Below are positions 6,569 through 13,931 of a stretch of DNA of 22,923 bases, piece by piece. The stretch is taken from positions 1 to 22,923 of the forward strand of contig CAZFLY010000047.1 of NCBI GenBank assembly GCA_964519995.1. The letters are read 5' to 3'. Under the pieces are notes generated by a model that searched no databases, was not told the origin of the DNA, and saw only the letters and a list, made by a program, of their open reading frames with translations. The DNA comes from CAZFLY01 sp964519995 (GTDB lineage: Bacteria; Planctomycetota; Phycisphaerae; Sedimentisphaerales; Anaerobacaceae). Each line of letters starts with the position of its first letter. The stretch's first letter is position 1. Made by a program: the position numbers and the translations under genes.

Positions 6569-8416
6569 TCAATGCGTATAACCTTCGGTTAGATCAAAGA
6601 GAGCAATTTGGCGAAGCCTACGGAACCATCGGTCATCCTCTGCTACATTGTCGCGAAGACAATATAGATAACCCTGGCAGGCCGCTCTTACAGCATGGTC
6701 CAATTCCTTCCGCTGGACGAAGTATTCCGCCTCTTCACAAAAACGGCGTTGCCGCTGGCCAAAATTACTGAGCAACCAATCACCCACCTGTTTAACCATT
6801 TCTTTAAGCATTTGTTGCACGAACATGAGCTGTGGGGGTAGCTCTAACGGGTCCCTCGCTATGTTGGCAGCAGGAGCTTCATCTTGAAACAAATCCTTGG
6901 CATCGCGCGTGGCCGTAAAGGTCCTGGGGCTAATTATATAACCTTCACTGCCTGAATAGACGCGCGCCGAACACACTAATTGACCGTGAAGTCGTTCTTC
7001 GCCAACCTTGTACGTGACCTTTTCACTTACTTTGGTCGTGATAGTAGGTTGTGGTTTCGGCCATGTAGAGCTATGTTTGTCAGATTCCATAATTATCTTC
7101 AACTCCGTCTCGTAGTGAGGGTTGGGAATCGTTTTCGAGACCGGGGACCACGTTGTAACCTGCCGCTCGTCACGTTCTCGTACCACCTTGCACTGCATAT
7201 CGCCAAACACAGCCCATTTGAGCCCCAAAAGTCTAACAGCTTCTTTGGATCCGACCTTCTCAATGCCAAACTCAATCTTCTTACGTTCCTCAATCTCTAT
7301 TCCATACGGCAACAATGGGTGCAAATGACTCAGCAGTTCATTGGAGAAAGTCGTTCCTATATCTGGTTCATCTCCGGTTGATTCAAAAACTGCTATTCCA
7401 ATCTTTATTTGGATGGAGTCATCAACACGATCAGCACAGTCACGATGCAACTTGAAGGCATGATCGTTGTCGCTACCGAGTAACTCCATTGCCTTTACAG
7501 CTGCTGCATAGGCATGGAAATCCCTGACGTTTCTATACTCTTCGTTGGCTAGGGCCATGTAAAACGCACCACCCTGCGCCACGATGATATCGAGTAGGTC
7601 TTGGCACTTTGGGGTATTCACGTCTTTTACCAGTGTGTAGGCCGTGAAATACTTCTTCTGCCCGATGAGCTGTTCAGCAACTTTTGCCTTTGTGCGTTCA
7701 ATGAGACCCTGCAGGTCAGCGACCAAGTCCCTATCCGGGTCAGGCTTTTCAGCCTTAAATGCTTTTAGAAGTGACTCGGCCTTTTTGCAACTGTCATAAA
7801 TCTCGCCTTCACACAGTTCCTGAATTGCCCGCTTGTAATGGGCATCACGTTCAGAAATGACCTCTCGTCGCATCCGCCTGGCTTCCTCGTTCTCCGGATC
7901 GACAGCAAGGGCATCATCTACTAATGATACGGCCTCTTGCCATTGCCGAGCGTATCTCTTGTCAGCGGCCTTGCTTAGTAATCTGTTGACCTCTTGCATT
8001 AGCTTCTGCTTTTTGGCACGGTACTGCGCCAGAGCCCCGCGAATACCCTCATTGGGATCATCATAGCCCAGAATTCGTTCCAGTTCGGATATCACTTCAG
8101 TGCACTGGGCTACCGTTCTGGTTGGCCACTGGCCAATTTGGGCAAGTTTCAGACTCGCGAATCTATGTGTTAGATCCTCGAGATCCTTATCGATTGTCAT
8201 ACGGGCACTTTTTGATTTCGCTTTGGCCTGGCGACACTGTCTGTAATTGTCAATTGTTGCTTTCAGTCGCTCCAACCGAATGTGAGGCTCTAATTCCACT
8301 GACTGGGCTTCGTCCTCTAATTGTCTGGCCTCAGGGCACAATTCGCCCTGGCAACCGCAAATGGTTGCTGCGGTCCCCACCGCGATTATTAAACTGAGAA
8401 TGTGCTTTATCTTCAT
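6569..8416 (-). CDS. Exported lipoprotein with TPR-like repeats and a CsgG-like domain, 615 aa
   Basis: The N-terminus is a lipoprotein signal peptide with lipobox I-C-G-C, making C22 the lipidated residue. The start is ATG 8416, placed by a strong GGAAGGAG upstream; the frame remains open beyond it, but that would bury the signal. Residues 30-335 are helical, with TPR-like units such as RYARQWQEAVSLVDDALAVD (about 154-173). Residues 336-412 (IKIGIAVFESTG, LPYGIEIEERKKI, LKWAVFGDMQ) resemble the CsgG/LpoB-type fold of envelope lipoproteins. The C-terminus is again helical. It lies 119 nt downstream of the kinase gene on the same strand. Likely an envelope partner or sensor arm for that kinase. 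The CsgG resemblance is tentative. Confidence 0.82.
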   Translation of the reverse strand: MKIKHILSLIIAVGTAATICGCQGELCPEARQLEDEAQSVELEPHIRLERLKATIDNYRQCRQAKAKSKSARMTIDKDLEDLTHRFASLKLAQIGQWPTRTVAQCTEVISELERILGYDDPNEGIRGALAQYRAKKQKLMQEVNRLLSKAADKRYARQWQEAVSLVDDALAVDPENEEARRMRREVISERDAHYKRAIQELCEGEIYDSCKKAESLLKAFKAEKPDPDRDLVADLQGLIERTKAKVAEQLIGQKKYFTAYTLVKDVNTPKCQDLLDIIVAQGGAFYMALANEEYRNVRDFHAYAAAVKAMELLGSDNDHAFKLHRDCADRVDDSIQIKIGIAVFESTGDEPDIGTTFSNELLSHLHPLLPYGIEIEERKKIEFGIEKVGSKEAVRLLGLKWAVFGDMQCKVVRERDERQVTTWSPVSKTIPNPHYETELKIIMESDKHSSTWPKPQPTITTKVSEKVTYKVGEERLHGQLVCSARVYSGSEGYIISPRTFTATRDAKDLFQDEAPAANIARDPLELPPQLMFVQQMLKEMVKQVGDWLLSNFGQRQRRFCEEAEYFVQRKELDHAVRAACQGYLYCLRDNVAEDDRWFRRLRQIALFDLTEGYTH

Positions 8417-8535
8417 TTCATTACTCCTTCCTGTAATCCGCGCCGAATGAGTACAGTAGAGAGCGCCGTACTTATCTGGATCCCCGTGCCACAGCGTCAC
8501 ACAGAGCTCACAACTTCAGGGACGGGAAACATACG

Positions 8536-11268
8536 TCACTTTGTCTCCATTACAACCCTAAAGCCTATGTCATTCCTCTTTGTCTGCGGGGGCTCACCAC
8601 AACGTGATGCTGACCTACAATAGGGCGGATCCGCATTCCACGATCCACCGCGTAAAACACGGCATGAGGAACTGTCCAGCAACGAATTAGGGTCAACCTC
8701 TCCAGAGACTGGATGTGCAACGTACGAGTCCTGGCACCATTCCCATACGTTGCCATGCATATCGTGTAGGCCCCAACTGTTGGCGTCAAACTGCCCAACC
8801 GGTTTGGTCCTATCAGCGCTTTCTGACCCAACCTGGCGATACCAGCCTACCTTTCTCAGGGCTCTTTCTCCGTCGCCAGCGCAGTATGCGCTCCGTGTTC
8901 CCGCCCGACATACATATTCCCACTCCTTTTCTGTCGGGAGGCGGAAGCGTCCGTATCCTAAGGAGCTTAGCTTGTTAGTCAGTTTGGCGCAGAAGTGCTC
9001 TGCTTCGTGCCAGTTCACACTGTCAACCGGAAGCGTAGGCCCCAGAAAGGCGCTTGGATTATCGCCCGTAACGGCCGCATATTGCGCCTGCGTTATCTCG
9101 AACTTACTGATGTAGAATCCTGTGTCAATCACCACAGCATGCCGCGTGTATTCCTCATCTCGGCGATCCTCATCATCTAAAGGCGAACCCATCTCGAACT
9201 CCCCTGATGGAATAAACACGAGCAGAAGCTCGGTCTCATCACCAAGAAGCACAGAGAGTTCTTCCTGAACTGATCGAAGTCTCGTGGCTCGCCGGTAACA
9301 CATGATGGCCGTCTTGAGTCTCCCTTGCCCTTCAGCTGCTTGACCCTCGTTCGCTTCATGTTCCGCTTCATCTGCATACTGTCTGAGCCTGCTTGGCATA
9401 GGCCTCTGCAGAGCAGTTTGCCATTTGCTCTGGGCCTTCTGCACCTCTCGCCGGGCCGAGGCGATCGCTTCCTCGAAGCTGGTTTTGGCCTCCTTCCAGC
9501 GTTCCGAGGCAACGTCGAATTGTCGCTGCTCGAAACTGCCCTGACCCTCTTTCATCAAGACTCGGGCCTGGTTGTAGGTCTTTCGGAAGCATGTGCATTC
9601 CGCGTTTTCGCGCGGACAGATGCAAATGTTAGTTTCCATCTGTTCAGCCTTGATCTGTGCTCTTTCTGTCTCTCTTTTGCTTGCCAATACTTCTTGTCGC
9701 CTTCGCAATATTGCAACAACTGGTTTAGCATCTTTAACTACTTCAAGGTACATTTCTACGGCCCCAGTGTATTTGGCTTGGTTTCGGAACATGTCGGCCT
9801 GTTCTTTCGCCGTCCTAATCCTTTGGACCTCCAAAGAAAATTCTTTAGCACCTGGCAAGTTAGCTAATATTGTAAGATTTTGGCTCGCTTCTTTACCAAC
9901 AGTGTCTACAATATCTCTGATTGTCTTTCCGTACTCTTTGATTGCAACGGTGTACTTGCCCTCCGTAAGTAGGCTATCTGTCCTTTGCAGTTCTTCATTA
10001 GCCTTTCGAAGCAAATGGCGAAACTCGGGGTGACCGCTAAGGATCTGTTTAAGATCTTCTACCAGTTTCTGTTGGTCTTGCACACTTGGGTGCAACTGCT
10101 TCCGAGCAGAAGCTCGAGGGGGGGATATGTTAGGGTCAACTTGTGTGTCGAGAGATCGCAAGTGTTCTTTGTTAGGGCCGGCCTGCTTGAAAAAGATCGT
10201 CTTGATATGAGCTATCATTTTGTTCAACGCTTTTTGGACATGGTCGGGCCTCATACCCGCCAGATTGGCTGCACCTGCCAACGCAACAATGAGGAGCAAG
10301 ACACTCAAAACCATCATCCATGCACAGTGAGGCTTAGTTATCTTCCCAAGGTCCACCAAGAGCTCCTCAGCACTTTGGTATCGGTCTTCAAGCGCAGGAG
10401 CCAGACAACGCTTTGTTATGACGTCCCAGCGTTTCGGAAGCCTAGATACGAGTCTGGAAGGAGGCTTTGGCATTCCAACGGGGCGCTTTCCAGTGAGCAT
10501 TCGGTATATTGTGACTCCAAGCGAATAGATATCACTTTGTATCGTCGCCTCTTTCCCTTCAAGAATCTCCGGCGACATGTAATCATACGTTCCATACCGT
10601 TCGCTCGAATCTGAGGCGCGTTTTGTCTCGATAACCGTATGGCTGACGTCCAGCGGGGTTGATATATCCTGCTGACTGTTGTCAGCTAACCGAGCCGTCG
10701 TCTGTAGCTTTTGAGAATCTGAACGCCGGGTTGTATCATGGATCTGACTTAGAAGAAATTCCTTGCCAACCATTTTGACTAATCCAAAATCTGCAATTTT
10801 CACGCTGCCGTCTGAACTGATTAGTATGTTAGCAGGCTTGATGTCCCTATGGATTACACCTTGTTTATGTGCATAAGCTAATCCTTCAGCTACTTGGAGA
10901 ATCCAACTGTGCGTCTTGCGCGAGTTGATTCGATGCTTAGGGCTTTGAGCCAGTTCCTCATGTATCGACCGCGGCAAGCCATTTGGAGATGTCACATAAT
11001 CCATGACCAAATAGTAGGTGCCTTGGTCCTCACCCGTGTGGTGGACGCGGACTATGTTTGGATGTTCTAGTTCTGACATGACACGGGCTTCATCGAAAAA
11101 TCGCTTGCGGAAATTGGTGTCTTTTCCAAGTTCGCTGGGCAGGATTTTCAGAGCGTATGCCTTTTTGTGGTGGATGTTCTCGGCGAGGAAAACATTGCCC
11201 ATTCCGCCCGCACCAATCTCCTCTAATATGCGGTAATCCCCGAGTTCTCTCCCAATAAAGTTAGACAT
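8536..11268 (-). CDS. Transmembrane Ser/Thr kinase with extracytoplasmic coiled coil and FGE-like domain, 910 aa
   Basis: Receptor-like protein kinase. The kinase domain (residues 12-310) has a complete set of motifs: glycine loop GAGGMG (19-24), K41 (YALKIL), E60, HRD (140-142) with K144 and N147, DFG (160-162) and SPE (232-234). The activation segment is unusually long (about 70 residues) and rich in Ser/Thr. A transmembrane helix lies at about 317-337. Residues 340-675 are helical, TPR-like repeats with a C-x-C-x6-C-x-C motif at 549-560. Residues 680-910 form a formylglycine-generating-enzyme/SUMF1-like domain (FIPSGEFEMGS, RLPTEKEWEYVCRAGT, HGNVWEWCQD, VLRGGSWN, IGFRVV). The catalytic cysteine pair of true FGE appears absent, so this domain probably binds a ligand. 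ATG 11268 was chosen because a promoter fits directly upstream. Confidence 0.95.
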   Translation of the reverse strand: MSNFIGRELGDYRILEEIGAGGMGNVFLAENIHHKKAYALKILPSELGKDTNFRKRFFDEARVMSELEHPNIVRVHHTGEDQGTYYLVMDYVTSPNGLPRSIHEELAQSPKHRINSRKTHSWILQVAEGLAYAHKQGVIHRDIKPANILISSDGSVKIADFGLVKMVGKEFLLSQIHDTTRRSDSQKLQTTARLADNSQQDISTPLDVSHTVIETKRASDSSERYGTYDYMSPEILEGKEATIQSDIYSLGVTIYRMLTGKRPVGMPKPPSRLVSRLPKRWDVITKRCLAPALEDRYQSAEELLVDLGKITKPHCAWMMVLSVLLLIVALAGAANLAGMRPDHVQKALNKMIAHIKTIFFKQAGPNKEHLRSLDTQVDPNISPPRASARKQLHPSVQDQQKLVEDLKQILSGHPEFRHLLRKANEELQRTDSLLTEGKYTVAIKEYGKTIRDIVDTVGKEASQNLTILANLPGAKEFSLEVQRIRTAKEQADMFRNQAKYTGAVEMYLEVVKDAKPVVAILRRRQEVLASKRETERAQIKAEQMETNICICPRENAECTCFRKTYNQARVLMKEGQGSFEQRQFDVASERWKEAKTSFEEAIASARREVQKAQSKWQTALQRPMPSRLRQYADEAEHEANEGQAAEGQGRLKTAIMCYRRATRLRSVQEELSVLLGDETELLLVFIPSGEFEMGSPLDDEDRRDEEYTRHAVVIDTGFYISKFEITQAQYAAVTGDNPSAFLGPTLPVDSVNWHEAEHFCAKLTNKLSSLGYGRFRLPTEKEWEYVCRAGTRSAYCAGDGERALRKVGWYRQVGSESADRTKPVGQFDANSWGLHDMHGNVWEWCQDSYVAHPVSGEVDPNSLLDSSSCRVLRGGSWNADPPYCRSASRCGEPPQTKRNDIGFRVVMETK

Positions 11269-11275
11269 AATAATA

Positions 11276-11304
11276 ATTGTATACGTACGATACGGTGTTT
11301 TCAA
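11276..11304 (-). promoter_or_regulatory. Candidate promoter of the kinase gene
   Basis: On the minus strand, TTGAAA (11304-11299), a 17-bp spacer and TACAAT (11281-11276) give 5/6 matches each to the housekeeping -35 and -10. Only 7 nt separate the -10 from the ATG at 11268, so transcription would begin at or next to the start codon. No Shine-Dalgarno is present. The transcript may therefore be leaderless. Confidence 0.5.
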
Positions 11305-11813
11305 TAATTTTTTAACCTGCTTTGAGGGCGCATCACTTCTACCTCCAGGGTTTGCCCAGTGTTATCTGTTCCAGGCCGTGTGATTCCCAAATTACGCTAT
11401 AGTGAAGCCCAAATGCACATTAGCTTATCAGACAGGCTTTTATATTTTTCATTAATTCTATATTTAAATTTATAGTATCTCACCAAGATGCGCCATTTTG
11501 ACCAGGCATAGTACTACAGCCACATTTCTTGTTCGTGCGAAAAAACTCCGCATATCTGGTTATTCAGGGCATGCGTGCCTCTGTAAGGATGTACACAAAA
11601 GGAGACGTGATCTTGCGCGCATCAATCAATAAATCTGCCTTTATAATGCAGGCCTTGTACTTATCTGGAACTTGTTAATCAGGTTGCTACTTTCCCATCT
11701 GCTAAGCCAACCTGCCGTTTCAGGGACGAGGAGGCGCCGTGGGGTAACGATTGCTCTCGTACCGATTGTTCTCAAACACCTATAGTAAAAGTTAGGCAAC
11801 GGGTTGGACTCCC

Positions 11814-11844
11814 AAAATAAAAAACTTGCGGATCTGTGCGCAAG
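11814..11844 (-). terminator. Terminator-like hairpin without an upstream gene
   Basis: Read on the minus strand, CTTGCG pairs with CGCAAG around an 8-nt loop (11844-11825). TTTTTT, A and TTTT follow (11824-11814). No minus-strand gene lies upstream of it before the rightward operon. It could end an unseen small RNA, block antisense transcripts from the operon side, or be chance. Confidence 0.35.
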
Positions 11845-11917
11845 ATTGACCGGCCTTCAGGGTATATGACTATGGAAGCAAGCTTCTTTGGAAAATAAAC
11901 GAATCGAGTCAGTATTC

Positions 11918-11945
11918 GAAGTACTTAATTCAAGGAAGTACTTAA
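11918..11945. promoter_or_regulatory. Candidate operator: two direct repeats GAAGTACTTAA
   Basis: The 11-mer GAAGTACTTAA occurs at 11918-11928 and 11935-11945. Each contains the perfect palindrome AAGTACTT, and the copies are offset by 17 bp. They lie about 90 bp upstream of the first gene of the rightward operon, a suitable place for a dimeric regulator. Confidence 0.45.
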
Positions 11946-11987
11946 AAGATCAAACAAAGGGAGCATGAAAGCGACACAAGCATAATC

Positions 11988-12016
11988 TTGAATATAGCAT
12001 AACATAACTTTATTAC
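11988..12016 (+). promoter_or_regulatory. Weak promoter candidate of the proton-channel operon
   Basis: TTGAAT (11988-11993), 17-bp spacer, TATTAC (12011-12016). Both hexamers have 4 of 6 consensus bases. If real, the leader would be about 10 nt and would barely hold the AAGGAA ribosome site at 12019-12024. An alternative sigma factor may recognise a different site here. Confidence 0.22.
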
Positions 12017-12031
12017 AGAAGGAACAAACAA

Positions 12032-13438
12032 ATGCGTATCATGAAACCACTATTTGTGTTTGGAATTGCAGCAGACTCGGTCATTCTGCTTTGTTGCGCA
12101 GTTTCTTGGCGGTTCGATCCGGGCGATCGGATTCACGATTTCCTTTTTGACCGTAGCGCTGTACAGTATGTTACCCTTTTTTCGTTTGCACTGGCAATGA
12201 CCCTCATAGGCTATCGCTTTATACGATATGTCCGGTCAAAAAGGGAAGTACGCAAAATTCAGTATTGTAAAGACTGGAGGAAAATAAGTGACTCGCCGCT
12301 CAACAATCACATCAGTACGCTAAGAGATACGCTGGCTCGCCACGGTGGAAGGGTAGCCCTCTCCCACGCCGAACGTTTTGCACAACAGCAACAGGAGGAT
12401 TGCCAGCGAGCGTGTGACGTCATTAACTTCCTTGTATGTTCTCTTCCTGCCTTGGGACTATTTGGAACAATGCTCGGCTTGAGCGGCGCACTTTCTGCAG
12501 CGTTCTCAAAGGGCAGCTTCGGGTCTGATTCGATTCAGACATTCGTAGGCTCGCTTGGAACGGCCCTTGACACGACAGTATTGGCCCTGGTTTGTGCTAT
12601 GGTCGCCGGCTCAACTGCATGGCTTCTCAACCGAAAGGAGAAACTGCTCCATCAGCAACAGACGGCCGTCATACACGCGGTCTCTGGCTTGGACGGGTTT
12701 AATCTCCAACTAAACGCTGACCGCCCGGCTTCTTCAAGGGACACTCGGGACTTAGATATTGCTGAGACAGTGACGGCTGAAGTGCAAGCATCCGTGGCTC
12801 AGAACATGACCGAGATCACATCGACGTTCGAAGGGTCACTCGGTAGGCTTGAAGAGCTCGTTCGCGTTGGTTTCGAGCGTTCCGTCCAGCGAGAAGCCGG
12901 ACACGATCAGGAAGCCGATGCTGTAGCTGCCGTGCAGGCCATTAACTCATATCTGGATCAGGCAATGGCCCGCATCGCAGAGCTGATTACCACGCATAAC
13001 AGCGAGACAACTCGTACGATTGCCTCGGCCATCAACAGGTTTGCAGAGGCAATGGAGGCATCCAATGTTGTAGACACGGTCCGAGCGGAGCTCCGAGCCT
13101 CCATGGGTGAGAACATGACAGAGATCACGTCAAGGCTCCAGGAGCATCTCGGCAGTCTTGAAGAACTCATTTGTGCCACCCTCAAACGTTCTGACCAGAG
13201 GGAACCCGAAGGCGCTAATGAGGCAAGCGAAGAGGTTTTAGTGCGGGCCCTCACCTCATGTTTGGACGAGGCCATGGAACGCGTTGGCGAACTAATCATC
13301 ACACATAACGGCGATGCAATCAAGCATGTGACCTCGGCCCTTAATAGGTTTGCCGGAGCCATTGATGAGCGGATTCCACGAGAACTCGTCATTAGCTACA
13401 GTCGCAATGGTAATGGGGAACTGAACCATGTTGCCTAA
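12032..13438 (+). CDS. MotA/TolQ/ExbB-type proton-channel protein with long cytoplasmic tail, 468 aa
   Basis: Stator subunit that would conduct protons with the ExbD-like protein at 13932-14837. Membrane segments are at about 4-24, 44-65, 131-157 and 170-198. The last two form the family core: LPALGLFGTMLGLSGAL with T146, and GTALDTTVLALVCAM with T181/T182, matching the channel-lining Thr residues of TolQ and ExbB. Residues 205-468 form a helical cytoplasmic tail containing a 103-residue tandem duplication (from 249 and from 352). Such tails are absent from TolQ and ExbB but recall ZorA. ATG 12032 follows AAGGAA with 7-nt spacing. It is first of six same-strand genes and overlaps the next by 11 nt. 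Confidence 0.9.
   Translation: MRIMKPLFVFGIAADSVILLCCAVSWRFDPGDRIHDFLFDRSAVQYVTLFSFALAMTLIGYRFIRYVRSKREVRKIQYCKDWRKISDSPLNNHISTLRDTLARHGGRVALSHAERFAQQQQEDCQRACDVINFLVCSLPALGLFGTMLGLSGALSAAFSKGSFGSDSIQTFVGSLGTALDTTVLALVCAMVAGSTAWLLNRKEKLLHQQQTAVIHAVSGLDGFNLQLNADRPASSRDTRDLDIAETVTAEVQASVAQNMTEITSTFEGSLGRLEELVRVGFERSVQREAGHDQEADAVAAVQAINSYLDQAMARIAELITTHNSETTRTIASAINRFAEAMEASNVVDTVRAELRASMGENMTEITSRLQEHLGSLEELICATLKRSDQREPEGANEASEEVLVRALTSCLDEAMERVGELIITHNGDAIKHVTSALNRFAGAIDERIPRELVISYSRNGNGELNHVA
12776..13363 (+). repeat. Tandem coding duplication in the channel protein tail (309-bp unit)
   Basis: Residues 249-341 and 352-444 align without gaps at an offset of exactly 103 codons, about 45 of 93 identical. 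Shared blocks include NMTEITS, LEEL, ELI-THN and NRFA. The amount of divergence says the duplication is old and both copies are under selection. Confidence 0.85.
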
Positions 13439-13898
13439 AAAGAATATCCTAATGGTAGCAGCTTTTGTTGTCCCGGTGTTGTGTTGTTTGATCGGCGTGG
13501 GTGCCTTCGTCCTGCTGACTAGTCCTCCACCCACAGATCATAACGGCCCGAAGCCACCTGACGATCTCAAAGCAAAGATCATAGAGCTAAAGGACAAGCT
13601 CGCAGAGCTGAATAGAATGATTGAAACGCTGCAGGAAAAGCTCCAGAAAGAACAACTCCGAGTTGAGTTAGCCCAGAGAATCGACCAGCTAATAAACCAT
13701 TTAGAGGCCACTACGTACGATCTGTTAGGGCAGATTCCTGATGTCGCTGAACAACTCGCGATGATCCAAGCCGGCATCAGGGATATGGATACTTCCGATT
13801 TAAAAGAACAACAAAACCGCAGCGATGAGCATGACTTAGAAGGTCTACAGCATCATAGCACAAGCGAAATGTTGAAGCGAGCCTCCCGGCGGATATAA
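13428..13898 (+). CDS. Small membrane coiled-coil protein, 156 aa
   Basis: One N-terminal transmembrane segment (about residues 8-31) is followed by a proline-rich hinge (SPPPTDHNGPKPP). A heptad-like helix (about 46-95, LKAKIIELKDKLAELNRMIE) and a polar tail complete it. The coiled coil is expected in the periplasm beside that of the next gene. Its start lies inside the last codons of the channel gene (11-nt overlap), which implies translational coupling. No family is recognised. It may be an accessory stator protein; it lacks the membrane Asp that would make it a second ExbD-like protein. Confidence 0.82.
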   Translation: MLPKKNILMVAAFVVPVLCCLIGVGAFVLLTSPPPTDHNGPKPPDDLKAKIIELKDKLAELNRMIETLQEKLQKEQLRVELAQRIDQLINHLEATTYDLLGQIPDVAEQLAMIQAGIRDMDTSDLKEQQNRSDEHDLEGLQHHSTSEMLKRASRRI

Positions 13899-13931
13899 AA
13901 CCATGCTCTCAAATTTGAAAGGGATAGTGCG

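Larger units (their letters stand above)
11305..12031. other. Regulatory intergenic region between kinase and proton-channel operons
   Basis: 727 bp between divergent units, with no credible gene. It contains an AT-rich stretch (about 11440-11480), a minus-strand terminator-like hairpin (11814-11844), a pair of palindromic direct repeats (11918-11945) and a weak promoter candidate (11988-12016). The size suggests several control sites for both directions. Confidence 0.6.

Noticed and set aside
11268..11304. Earlier TTG start adding 12 residues to the kinase
   Set aside because: It would begin inside the -35 hexamer of the best promoter and adds residues with no homology to kinase N-termini.
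11605..11680. Short ORF of about 21-23 codons after AAAAGGAG
   Set aside because: GTG is too close to the ribosome site and the TTG alternative is weak; the product shows nothing distinctive.
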